Origin: Saprospiraceae bacterium
GTDB lineage: Bacteria; Bacteroidota; Bacteroidia; Chitinophagales; Saprospiraceae
DNA length: 64,000 bases
Direction: 5' to 3'
NCBI GenBank assembly: GCA_016710585.1
Contig: JADJVN010000006.1
Coordinates: forward strand, 1 to 64,000
Shown here piece by piece: positions 56,472 to 64,000 of the stretch. The notes beneath the pieces were generated by a model. The model searched no databases and was not told where the DNA came from. It saw nothing but the letters and a program-made list of their open reading frames with translations. A program made the translations under genes and the position numbers. Every line of letters starts with the position of its first letter. Positions within the stretch are counted from its first letter, which is position 1.

Positions 56472-56576
56472 ATGAAACTGGCAATTGAGCAAAAAGGAAT
56501 AGATTTAGTCGTCGAGAAACATAAATATTCAAAGTCAGACACAGAACTTATGTCTAAAATAATTAGGTCACTATAA
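56472..56576 (+). CDS. Very small ORF, doubtful
   Basis: A 34-codon ORF (MKLAIEQKGIDLVVEKHKYS and on) begins 8 bp after the previous stop. It could be a truncated gene start or chance. The stretch 56577-56998 beyond it is AT-rich and holds no ORF I can support. Confidence 0.25.
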   Translation: MKLAIEQKGIDLVVEKHKYSKSDTELMSKIIRSL

Positions 56577-56998
56577 CTCAACAGGAGAACTATTGATACT
56601 AAATAAACCTAAAGCAATGTCAAAACCAAAGAAAGAATTAATCACGTAGACATAAAACAGATAATATTTCTCTATCATTTCAATTTCACAAATTCAAATC
56701 GTATGCGCCATGAACATCAATAATAGAATTTTTCATGAATTAAAATATATGAGTGAGTGTCTCTCAATGACGCTATGCAGAAAGAGTTATCAAACCACTA
56801 CATCCATTCCAATTTGTTTGCACATTGGCTATAGGTAAATCCATAAAGTATTCATACTTTTATGTGATTTATTAAAAAAAGTGCCGTATGGTTTGAAAGC
56901 TGCATTTATCGTTCCATGAGGACGTAAAGTTGCAGTTCCTTCATGACTCGAATAGTGGCAATTATAAAACCGACATTATGGTGATAATTAGTGATAAT

Positions 56999-58090
56999 AT
57001 GTTATTTAAAGCAAAGAGTTTAATTTTGATTCTTTTGGCAATTCAATTCACTTCGTGCAAAGGACAAGTGAAAGAAAAATCTATGCCTGATAATAAAGGA
57101 TATGAAGCAACCACACAAGCAAAAATTCTCAATCAAAATACAACATTTCCACAAATTCATACCAATTTGAATGGAATGGTAAGAGAGTTTGTAAGAACAA
57201 TTTATCAAGATAAAAATGGAAACTATTGGTTTGGCACAAATGGAGATGGGATTATTCGCTATAATGGTAAAACACCTGAAAAAATGGCAATTGAAGATGT
57301 CAGTTCGAATTTTAGGGTCTTAGAGATTGTAGAGGATAAAGCAGCTAATTTATGGTTTGCAACTTCAGAGGGACTAATGAAATTCGATGTTGAAAAATTT
57401 AAAACATTTTCAATCAAAGAAGGACTATCAAATACAGATATGGAAATTTGGGGTTTAGCAATTGACAAAAACGGACTTATTTGGATTGGAGCAACGGGAG
57501 GAGTTTTTCAATTTGATGGAGAGAAGTTTATGCCTTTTTCTTTGCCAGAATCAATAGTTGAAAATCCAAAGCCAATGTTGTCTACTAAATTGGTTTTTAA
57601 AATCATACAAGACAAAAATGGGACTATGTGGTTTGCCACCGATGGCAATGGAATCTTCAAATACAAAAACGGAGAATTTATTCATTTAACAGCAAAAAAT
57701 GAACTTACCGATAATAATGTTGCAGATATTTTAGAAGACAAAAAAGGAAATATTTGGATTGGAACTTTTTATGGAGGTGTGAGCAAATTTGATGGAAAAA
57801 CATACACCAACTTTACAAAAGATGGAATTATTGAAGGTGAAGAAACTTATAACTTTCATGAAGACCGCCGTGGTAATATTTGGTTTTCGGCTGAAGGCTA
57901 TGGCGTGTACCGCTACGATGGGTCTAAATTCACACAATTCACTACAGACGATGGCTTGACCACTAATGTTGTTCAAAGTATTTATGAAGATAACAAAGGA
58001 CAAGTTTGGTTTGGCACCTGGCAAGGAATATGCATTTATGATGGACAAAAAATTATGAATGCAAAAGACAAAGAAGCTTGGACAAATTAA
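56999..58090 (+). CDS. Lipoprotein with two-component-regulator propeller repeats
   Basis: ATG 56999 gives a lipoprotein signal (LILILLAIQFTSC). The remainder consists of seven Reg_prop repeats of the form DKNGNYWFGTNGDGIIRYNG, each about 45 residues, which close a beta-propeller. Unlike hybrid two-component sensors with this propeller, there is no membrane helix or kinase after it. It may be a stand-alone sensor or binding protein at the cell surface. The gene lies between the two DUF6934 modules. Confidence 0.82.
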   Translation: MLFKAKSLILILLAIQFTSCKGQVKEKSMPDNKGYEATTQAKILNQNTTFPQIHTNLNGMVREFVRTIYQDKNGNYWFGTNGDGIIRYNGKTPEKMAIEDVSSNFRVLEIVEDKAANLWFATSEGLMKFDVEKFKTFSIKEGLSNTDMEIWGLAIDKNGLIWIGATGGVFQFDGEKFMPFSLPESIVENPKPMLSTKLVFKIIQDKNGTMWFATDGNGIFKYKNGEFIHLTAKNELTDNNVADILEDKKGNIWIGTFYGGVSKFDGKTYTNFTKDGIIEGEETYNFHEDRRGNIWFSAEGYGVYRYDGSKFTQFTTDDGLTTNVVQSIYEDNKGQVWFGTWQGICIYDGQKIMNAKDKEAWTN

Positions 58091-58477
58091 AAAACAATAA
58101 CTTTTGTTAAAAGCACATGTCTATTAAAAGAGTATCGTCAAAAAAATGAGTATGAATATTTTCCAACATATCAATGACTAAAATAATATAGAAATTAATT
58201 TGGTGTGTATCAGAATATCATATATATTTGCTTAGAAATGTTTAATTAAAACCTGTACACATGCATAAACTAAATTGCCTTCAGGCTCTTACAAACCCTT
58301 CAATCCTATTGAAATAAAACCCTATAACAAAAGTCTTCAAAAATTATATGATTAAAGTGCATAAAAGCATAATACGTAGAAGAAAATTAATCTGGTCAAT
58401 TTGTGGAGAAAGCCGAGTTGACTTATTATCATTAGCCTTCAAAATGGACAAATGGTTAACGTCTTAAAGGAGAGTAG
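58091..58477. other. Intergenic, no clear feature
   Basis: About 390 bp of AT-rich sequence between the propeller lipoprotein and DUF6934 copy 2. I see no ORF, terminator or repeat that I can support. Confidence 0.5.
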
Positions 58478-58918
58478 ATGAGTAAGGAAAAATATAGTTT
58501 AGAGACAGATGAAAATAATCTAGTATTTGAGTTTTACAGCGAAGGGCCTAAAGGTAAAATATTAAAAATAATTGAATATCAACATATTGGTGGCAGGTTC
58601 TATAATCTTGCTTTCGGGGATAGCATAAATATGACTAAGGATTTCGATGATTTTATACGAACTGACAACAAAGATACTGATAAAGTGCTTTCAACAGTGG
58701 CATCTACTTTATACATCTTTTTTGAACATTACCAAGGTACAATAGTCATTGCAGAAGGAAGTACACGCTCAAGAACAAGACTTTACAGGAGATATTTATC
58801 AGCTTTTTTAGAGTTAATAGAGTCAGAATTTAATCTTTTAGGGGAACTCAACGGCAAAACAGAGCGTTTTAGAAAGGGTATTGATTATAAGTTTTTCTTA
58901 ATTAGTCAAAAAATATAA
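58478..58918 (+). CDS. DUF6934 family protein, copy 2
   Basis: The 146-residue protein is intact: KYSLETDENNLVFEFYSEGP, FYNLAFGDSINMTKDFDDF, DNKDTDKVLSTVASTLYIFF, EGSTRSRTRLYRRYLSAFLE. This is a Bacteroidota family of unknown function, usually next to a very small gene, which has led to the idea of a toxin-antitoxin-like pair (inference). A small ORF begins directly after the stop codon. Confidence 0.8.
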   Translation: MSKEKYSLETDENNLVFEFYSEGPKGKILKIIEYQHIGGRFYNLAFGDSINMTKDFDDFIRTDNKDTDKVLSTVASTLYIFFEHYQGTIVIAEGSTRSRTRLYRRYLSAFLELIESEFNLLGELNGKTERFRKGIDYKFFLISQKI

Positions 58919-59089
58919 ATGAAGAAGGAAGTAAAATCAAGTATTAAGGGGAATAACGCTAAAATTAGCGCTGAACTCACTAAAAAATACTCTGGTAAGA
59001 TAATCTTTAAGGATAAGTTTGAAAGAGTGAAAGCATATTTCAAGGATAGAGATTTGGAAAGTGAAGTTATTGATGCATTGAGTAATTAA
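58919..59089 (+). CDS. Small basic protein downstream of DUF6934 copy 2
   Basis: A 56-residue ORF begins with the base after the DUF6934 stop. It is Lys-rich (MKKEVKSSIKGNNAKISAEL, FKDKFERVKAYFKDRDLESE). The tight spacing suggests translational coupling. Confidence 0.5.
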   Translation: MKKEVKSSIKGNNAKISAELTKKYSGKIIFKDKFERVKAYFKDRDLESEVIDALSN

Positions 59090-59296
59090 ATTACAGGCCA
59101 TCACACAAGCTATGGCGATAGCCACATTATGATTGCAAATATCTAAGTGTTATGAAATGCCGTAATAAAACACTATAATAACTTCATAGTCAAATATAAG
59201 CTTTCGATAGATTTAATAACTAACAATTCTGATCAAAGTAAGAGTAATAAAATTACAGCTCTAAAGCACCGAAAGTTGTAATTTGCAATGCAGTTT

Positions 59297-59611
59297 TTAC
59301 TTTGCCATCTCCCTCTTTCCAAAAGGCAAAACTTCATTCACTATGATTTCTGTAATATACTTCGTCTGTCCATCTTTTGCAACATAGCTGCGACTGGATA
59401 ATCTGCCTTGTATGGCGACTTCTTGACCTTTCTTAAGGTATTGACTCATGAAGTCTGCTTTGCCATCCCATGCGACCAAATTATGCCATTGTGTGAGCGT
59501 ACCTTTACTTTTTTCGCCAAAGCTTTCATTTGTAGCGAGTGTGGCACGAGCTATGCGTTTGCCATTGTCCAATGTCGTCATTTCTGGATCTTTGCCTAAG
59601 TTTCCAATCAA
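59297..59611 (-). CDS. ssb: Single-stranded DNA-binding protein, N-terminus irregular
   Basis: The 104-residue OB-fold protein shows IGNLGKDPEMTTLDNGKRIA, TQWHNLVAWDGKADFMSQYL, KKGQEVAIQGRLSSRSYVAK and ITEIIVNEVLPFG. SSB proteins usually begin a few residues earlier. Here the frame upstream reads NSVQL and then hits a stop, with ATG beyond it at about 59638. The start is therefore TTG 59611, or an indel hides the usual start. The acidic C-terminal tip of housekeeping SSB is absent, as in the short accessory type. Confidence 0.85.
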   Translation of the reverse strand: MIGNLGKDPEMTTLDNGKRIARATLATNESFGEKSKGTLTQWHNLVAWDGKADFMSQYLKKGQEVAIQGRLSSRSYVAKDGQTKYITEIIVNEVLPFGKREMAK

Positions 59612-59860
59612 CTGTACTGAATTTTATAATAAGTTCATAAATTTAATTTTAAATACGTGAAACAATAATTTTTGTGATGGAGAAAAGGTATGATGAGCTG
59701 TCGGGTCATTCCGTAGTCTATACGTATAGTTCCGAATATAATCGTATAAAAACGAATAAAAACGACTATAGTGCTATTTTTGTTGGTTTGTATTATTGGA
59801 TTGCTCATTGAAATAAAGTGGATGGGAATTGCGTTTTATTATTTATGATGGCTTAGATTT

Positions 59861-60631
59861 ATGGGAGTAGTGCTAACAAATTTTGCATACTATATTAAAT
59901 TCCCTTATAAATTAAATATTTGGGGAATTGCATTGCTACTAATGTGCAACAATTGTTTTACACAGGTCGTGTTCAATGAAAAAAAGATGTTAGAAAGCTT
60001 TTTTAGCAAAATTCATTTCGAAGAAATTCCATACTATACCATTGGATCGGATAAGCCTAAGATCACTTTGGATGATGCCAAAGATACAATAATAGAAATA
60101 TTTGACTCAGAAACTTATGAATCAAGGCTTATAAATGAAAGAACACTTGTAAAAGAACAATGGAAAAAATATATATTTTCACAAAAACACATTGAAAACC
60201 GTGACTTAGATGAAAGAAGTTTTCATCTTTTAAATACAAATTTTGAACTTAGAAAAATCGAGGAGATTAAGAATATTTTAAGCACCTACTTTCCAGTACT
60301 GTCAATTGACACTTCGGAACTAATTGTTTGCACTGAACAATCAGAACTTTACTCTCATGAACGAATACATAATCAAAATTTCATAGTGAATAAACCATTT
60401 AAAAAACTTTCTACTCAAGAAAAATATAATTTGAGAGGGCTTTTTCACTTTGGTCCAGTCTATTTAACTAATGATAAATTTTATGCGATAACAACTTATG
60501 ATATTTATCATAAGTGGATTAATACTAAGGGTGAAGCTACAGAGATGGAAACTGGTGGAGGTGGAATTATCATTGTCAGTTTGAAGAATGAACAAAAAAT
60601 TATACATGTAAAACAATTTTCTGAATATTGA
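59861..60631 (+). CDS. Exported hypothetical protein
   Basis: The 256-residue protein has a hydrophobic N-terminus (LNIWGIALLLMCNNCFTQ) that fits a signal peptide. The mature part (FNEKKMLESFFSKIHFEEIP, YNLRGLFHFGPVYLTNDKFY, TGGGGIIIVSLKNEQKI) is not recognised. It is the first of several small exported genes in this stretch. Confidence 0.55.
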   Translation: MGVVLTNFAYYIKFPYKLNIWGIALLLMCNNCFTQVVFNEKKMLESFFSKIHFEEIPYYTIGSDKPKITLDDAKDTIIEIFDSETYESRLINERTLVKEQWKKYIFSQKHIENRDLDERSFHLLNTNFELRKIEEIKNILSTYFPVLSIDTSELIVCTEQSELYSHERIHNQNFIVNKPFKKLSTQEKYNLRGLFHFGPVYLTNDKFYAITTYDIYHKWINTKGEATEMETGGGGIIIVSLKNEQKIIHVKQFSEY

Positions 60632-60787
60632 GGAAATTTTCTATTACTATTCCATAATTATTATGCAATGCAAAATAAAAGGTAATTAGAATTTGTCATA
60701 ATTTGCCTTTTCTTTAGCCAATCAATTTTGTAGAGTAATTAGACTAACTATATTTTTTATTTTTTAATGCAAGGTAAATTCAAAAAA

Positions 60788-61495
60788 ATGAAACACATAT
60801 TTTTTATTTTATTCATTAATTGTAGCTATGCTCAAAGCTCAATTCAATTTCCAAATGAAGCTGACTGGATAGATCAAGATAGCAATAGAATTTATCGAAT
60901 TAAAAATAAAAAAATAAAAATTTCACCAACAGGTCAAATACTTGAAGAAATTTACTGGGGATATTGCAACCATTGTGAAGGAGAACCCAATGGATCATAT
61001 ATTTCTTGGTTTGAAAATAAAAATATTAAAGAACTAGGAACTTATTCATGTAGCGAAAAAATTAATACTTGGTTAAATTATTTTGAAAATGGAAAAATAA
61101 AATCTATTTCCAATTTTCTTAAACCATATGATCAGAATTTTTTTGATGATGTAGGGAGCAGTTTTAATTTAAAAAATAGTCCTTTAAAAAGCGGAGCATA
61201 TTTGGAATTTGATAGCACAGGAATAATAATTACTGAAGGTAATTATAAAATTTTCGAAGAACATTCTTTTGTTGATACAATAATATTGTATGACCCTGAC
61301 ACGTATGAACCTTCAGATAGTTTGGTTGTAAAAGAAAGTTGGCATCCAAAATCAATAGAAGTTGGAACATGGCGCAGATTTAATCCTATTTTGAATGAAT
61401 ATGAGACTACAAATTTTGATGAAATAAATAGAAAGCGGAAATTGCGATCAATTTATGCAAGATATATAGAAATATTTGAAATAATATTAAAATAA
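60788..61495 (+). CDS. Exported protein with MORN-like repeats
   Basis: ATG 60788 gives a signal peptide (FILFINCSYAQ). The body has repeats such as GEPNGSYISWFENKNIKELG and WLNYFENGKIKSI, the pattern of MORN/YwqK-type repeats. Function unknown. A 22-codon ORF at 61500-61568 after it is not supported. Confidence 0.6.
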   Translation: MKHIFFILFINCSYAQSSIQFPNEADWIDQDSNRIYRIKNKKIKISPTGQILEEIYWGYCNHCEGEPNGSYISWFENKNIKELGTYSCSEKINTWLNYFENGKIKSISNFLKPYDQNFFDDVGSSFNLKNSPLKSGAYLEFDSTGIIITEGNYKIFEEHSFVDTIILYDPDTYEPSDSLVVKESWHPKSIEVGTWRRFNPILNEYETTNFDEINRKRKLRSIYARYIEIFEIILK

Positions 61496-61583
61496 ATTAA
61501 TGGATACATTACCTGACTTTTTAAAAGAAAAAATTAAGTTGGTCACAAATTATGCTCTGCCCAAATAATTAATTCTCAAAACC

Positions 61584-62096
61584 ATGAGAAGATTAATAAT
61601 ATTAATTCTAACCGTTGCCCAATTTAATTGTATCAACAAAGTGAATTTGAATTACCATTCAGATATTATAAGTGGATTAAAGGAAAGCAAGAACACAGGA
61701 AAACCAATATTTTTATTGTTTAACGGTTATTTTAGCATTGGATATGATTCATTCAAAAATAGAATAATTACAAATAGGAATGTGGTTCATACGCTTAATA
61801 AGAACTTTGTAAACATTATTTTGTATTGTGATGATCCTCGCATGATGACTAATGCAGACACTTTATCTTTTTCTGAATTAGGGTTCGACAATTTGCTTAT
61901 GCCATATCAATCTAAAATTAAGAGCTTTGGAAATCTAAATGCATTCCTAGAAATTGCAATGTATGACATTAACACCCAGCCACTATATGTTATTATGGAT
62001 TCAAATTTGAATTTGCTCATTGATCCTTTTGGGGCTGTAAGTAATCCAGATCAGTTTTACTCTAAACTAGAACCTACATTGCAAAAGTTAAAATAA
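61584..62096 (+). CDS. Lipoprotein with thioredoxin-like fold, no CxxC
   Basis: The 170-residue protein has a lipobox-like LTVAQFNC near residue 16. The rest resembles the DsbD-gamma/thioredoxin_7 pattern: KNTGKPIFLLFNGYFSIGYD, then LNKNFVNIILYCDDP and TQPLYVIMDSNLNLLIDPFG. The cysteine pair of the active site is missing, so it is unlikely to be a redox enzyme. Confidence 0.55.
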   Translation: MRRLIILILTVAQFNCINKVNLNYHSDIISGLKESKNTGKPIFLLFNGYFSIGYDSFKNRIITNRNVVHTLNKNFVNIILYCDDPRMMTNADTLSFSELGFDNLLMPYQSKIKSFGNLNAFLEIAMYDINTQPLYVIMDSNLNLLIDPFGAVSNPDQFYSKLEPTLQKLK

Positions 62097-62325
62097 AACG
62101 ACAGAAATCTCTTTTATCTTTTAAGTATTGGCATTTTATAAATGAAAGAAATTAGTTTAGATACCTAGCTTAGATTTATTTAATCATATCGTAACATTGG
62201 AATTCCCAGCTTGTAGTAAAGAAGCCCAAAACAAAGCAACCATCTCTCTATTAACAAAAAATTAAGAAATTAAAGTTCGTTTCATTTGATCTTATTGCGA
62301 TAGTTTTGCGTTACAGATGACGATA

Positions 62326-62613
62326 ATGAAATTCTTAAATCAATTTATAGTTATCCTAGTGCTACTATCCTATATACATGATAGCAGCATGGTCTATTAT
62401 ATTAAAGATAAGATTCAACTCATCAATAAAAACGAAACATCAAAAGAAGAATCCAAAGAATCTTTTGAATTTGACTTTTATGAAGAACATCAGCATTTAC
62501 AATACTTCATTTTTGCAGATCAATTTATTTCTGAAGTTGAGCATTTTTATATCTGCGATTCAATCCCATTGAATTATTCTGCAGACATATTTTATCCACC
62601 CAAACTGGCTTAA
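62326..62613 (+). CDS. Small exported protein upstream of SulP
   Basis: ATG 62326 opens a 95-residue protein with an N-terminal hydrophobic segment (FLNQFIVILVLLSYIHDSS) and an acidic, His-containing body (EEHQHLQYFIFADQFISEVE). It lies 155 bp before the SulP gene. Small proteins of this kind often precede transporter genes in Bacteroidota (recollection). Function unknown. Confidence 0.5.
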   Translation: MKFLNQFIVILVLLSYIHDSSMVYYIKDKIQLINKNETSKEESKESFEFDFYEEHQHLQYFIFADQFISEVEHFYICDSIPLNYSADIFYPPKLA

Positions 62614-62768
62614 TCCTCTTTTTATTTTTACATTATAAAATCATGAATATAAGTTCATGAGTTATTTGATGTATTGAATGTAAATATTCAATTCAGACCC
62701 AATTATCTTAAATAAATTTTCTAACAACATAAAAACCATTTCACTGGTATTGTGAAAAATAAATCTAT

Positions 62769-64000
62769 ATGAATAAATCAAAAAATTCTATCTCTTTTAA
62801 ATATTTAGTCAATGACCTTCCTGCAGGTCTAGTTGTATTTCTTGTTGCATTGCCCTTATGTCTAGGGATTTCCCTTGCATCAGGTGCGCCATTTTTTAGT
62901 GGGATTATCTCCGGAATTATAGGAGGTATCGTGATTGGTGCTTTGAGTCAGTCGAACTTAAGCGTCAGTGGTCCTGCTGCTGGATTGGCAGCATTAGTTC
63001 TTGCAGCCATCACCAATATTGGTGACTTTAGATTATTTCTTTGTGCGGTCATTATTGCAGGAGCCATTCAAGTATTAATGGGCGCAGCCAAACCTAGGTG
63101 GTATAGCCAATTATTTTCCCTCAAGCGTCATCAAAGGAATGCTTACGAGTATCGGTATCTTGATTATAGCAAAACAAATTCCTCACGCCTTCGGATATGA
63201 CCGCGATGAGGCTGGAAATTTAACACAACTTTTTCCTTTTGGAAATGAAGATTTAGTTGAATTTTTTAAGCCATTGCATCATATTGATGTTGGCGTATTT
63301 TTGATTTGTCTAGTTTCTATATTAGTTATTTTATTTTGGGAAAGACCCGCTATAAAAAGCAAATTCAAATTCATACCTGGTGCTTTAGTGGCAGTAATTG
63401 TTGCTGTGATTTTAACTCAAGTATTTAAGTATTTTATTCCTGTATTAAATATCGAACAAGATCATTTTGTCAATATCAGAGTAGCGAGTAGTGTAGGTGA
63501 TTTTTTTAGCTTTTTTACTTTGCCAGATATTGCAGGATTTACCAATGGCACCGTAATCATTACTGGTGTGATGTTAGCAATCATCGCATCGTTAGAAACT
63601 TTGCTTTGTATAGAAGCGGTGGACAATATCGATCCTGAAAGAAATGTCACGAATACCAACAGAGAATTATTTGCGCAAGGGACTGGAAACATTATTTCAG
63701 GATTGATAGGCGGACTTCCTATTACAAGTGTAATTGTGAGAAGTAGTGCAAATATACAAGCAGGAGCAAAAACAAAAATTGCAGCTATCTTTCATGGACT
63801 ATTGTTGCTCGTTTGTGTTGTGTCTATTCCAAGTTTGCTCAATATGATTCCACTTTCTGCCCTTGCGGCAATACTAATTCTTACTGGATATAAATTGACC
63901 AAATTATCAGTATTTAAACAAATTATAGCTAATGGAAAATATCAATACATTCAATTTTTTGTAACAGTATTGGTGATCATAGGAATAGATTTAATTGGAT
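62769..64000 (+). CDS. SulP family anion transporter, one frameshift, cut by the window end
   Basis: The protein parallels the SulP at 46236: LVALPLCLGISLASGAPFFS, SVSGPAAGLAALVLAAITNI and, after the break, KGMLTSIGILIIAKQIPHAF. ETLLCIEAVDNIDPERNVTN and IGGLPITSVIVRSSANIQAG follow. The frame shifts at 63093-63094 (two C instead of one), after which frame 1 stays open to 64000. The C-terminal end lies outside. As an otherwise intact transporter with one C-run error, it is probably functional. Confidence 0.85.

Overview
This window is AT-rich chromosomal DNA from a Bacteroidota bacterium, most likely in or near the Saprospiria. The evidence is the set of secreted proteins ending in type IX secretion (T9SS) sorting domains, two TonB-dependent receptors, a DUF5916 protein, promoter -7 boxes of the Bacteroidota form TAnnTTTG, and the absence of Shine-Dalgarno sequences. 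I saw no rRNA, tRNA or CRISPR array.

Positions 1-8436 are accessory and disturbed. They hold the end of a frameshifted Zn/Cd-type P-type ATPase, an IS110/IS1111-type element, an IS3 element, a broken SIR2-like gene and an unknown gene, followed by a frameshifted T9SS-secreted sugar-dehydrogenase-like protein. Three imperfect palindromes with the architecture of integron attC sites punctuate this stretch (A at 1253-2926, split by the IS110 element; B at 5645-5710; C at 6746-6811). The stop codons of the SIR2 and unknown genes lie about 5 bp before B and C, as in integron gene cassettes. No integron integrase is in the window, so this looks like a decaying cassette cluster without an integrase. 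Removing the IS110 element (1265-2804) rebuilds a perfect 10-bp arm of site A, and its long non-coding end carries segments resembling its own target and its own terminus, as expected of a bridge RNA.

Positions 9063-50500 are mostly intact core-type genes. They include an aldo/keto reductase, a T9SS hydrolase-like protein with a TonB receptor, and a glycosyltransferase. A conserved cluster follows (RDD, SpoIIM-like, DUF4129, DUF4350, MoxR ATPase, DUF58, RDD), then an EamA permease, YigZ, CoaE, ornithine aminotransferase, and a DUF5916 protein. Next come an RRM protein, a second glycosyltransferase, WbqC, and a GDP-D-glycero-D-manno-heptose operon (hddA, gmhA and an hddC-gmhB fusion) with queE after it. 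Large T9SS proteins, an ECF sigma factor with a trans-envelope partner, a SulP transporter and a FecA-like receptor complete the region.

Positions 50738-53821 hold succinate dehydrogenase subunits C and A, but no sdhB follows. Degenerate repeats flank sdhA. Positions 53957-64000 hold a T9SS serine hydrolase, two DUF6934 genes each followed by a small ORF, a beta-propeller lipoprotein, ssb, several small exported proteins, and a second SulP transporter cut by the window end.

Single-base indels, mostly in A, T or C runs, break many genes, including likely essential ones such as sdhC and ornithine aminotransferase. At least some are probably consensus errors. They are much denser in the first 8.4 kb, where real decay is also plausible.
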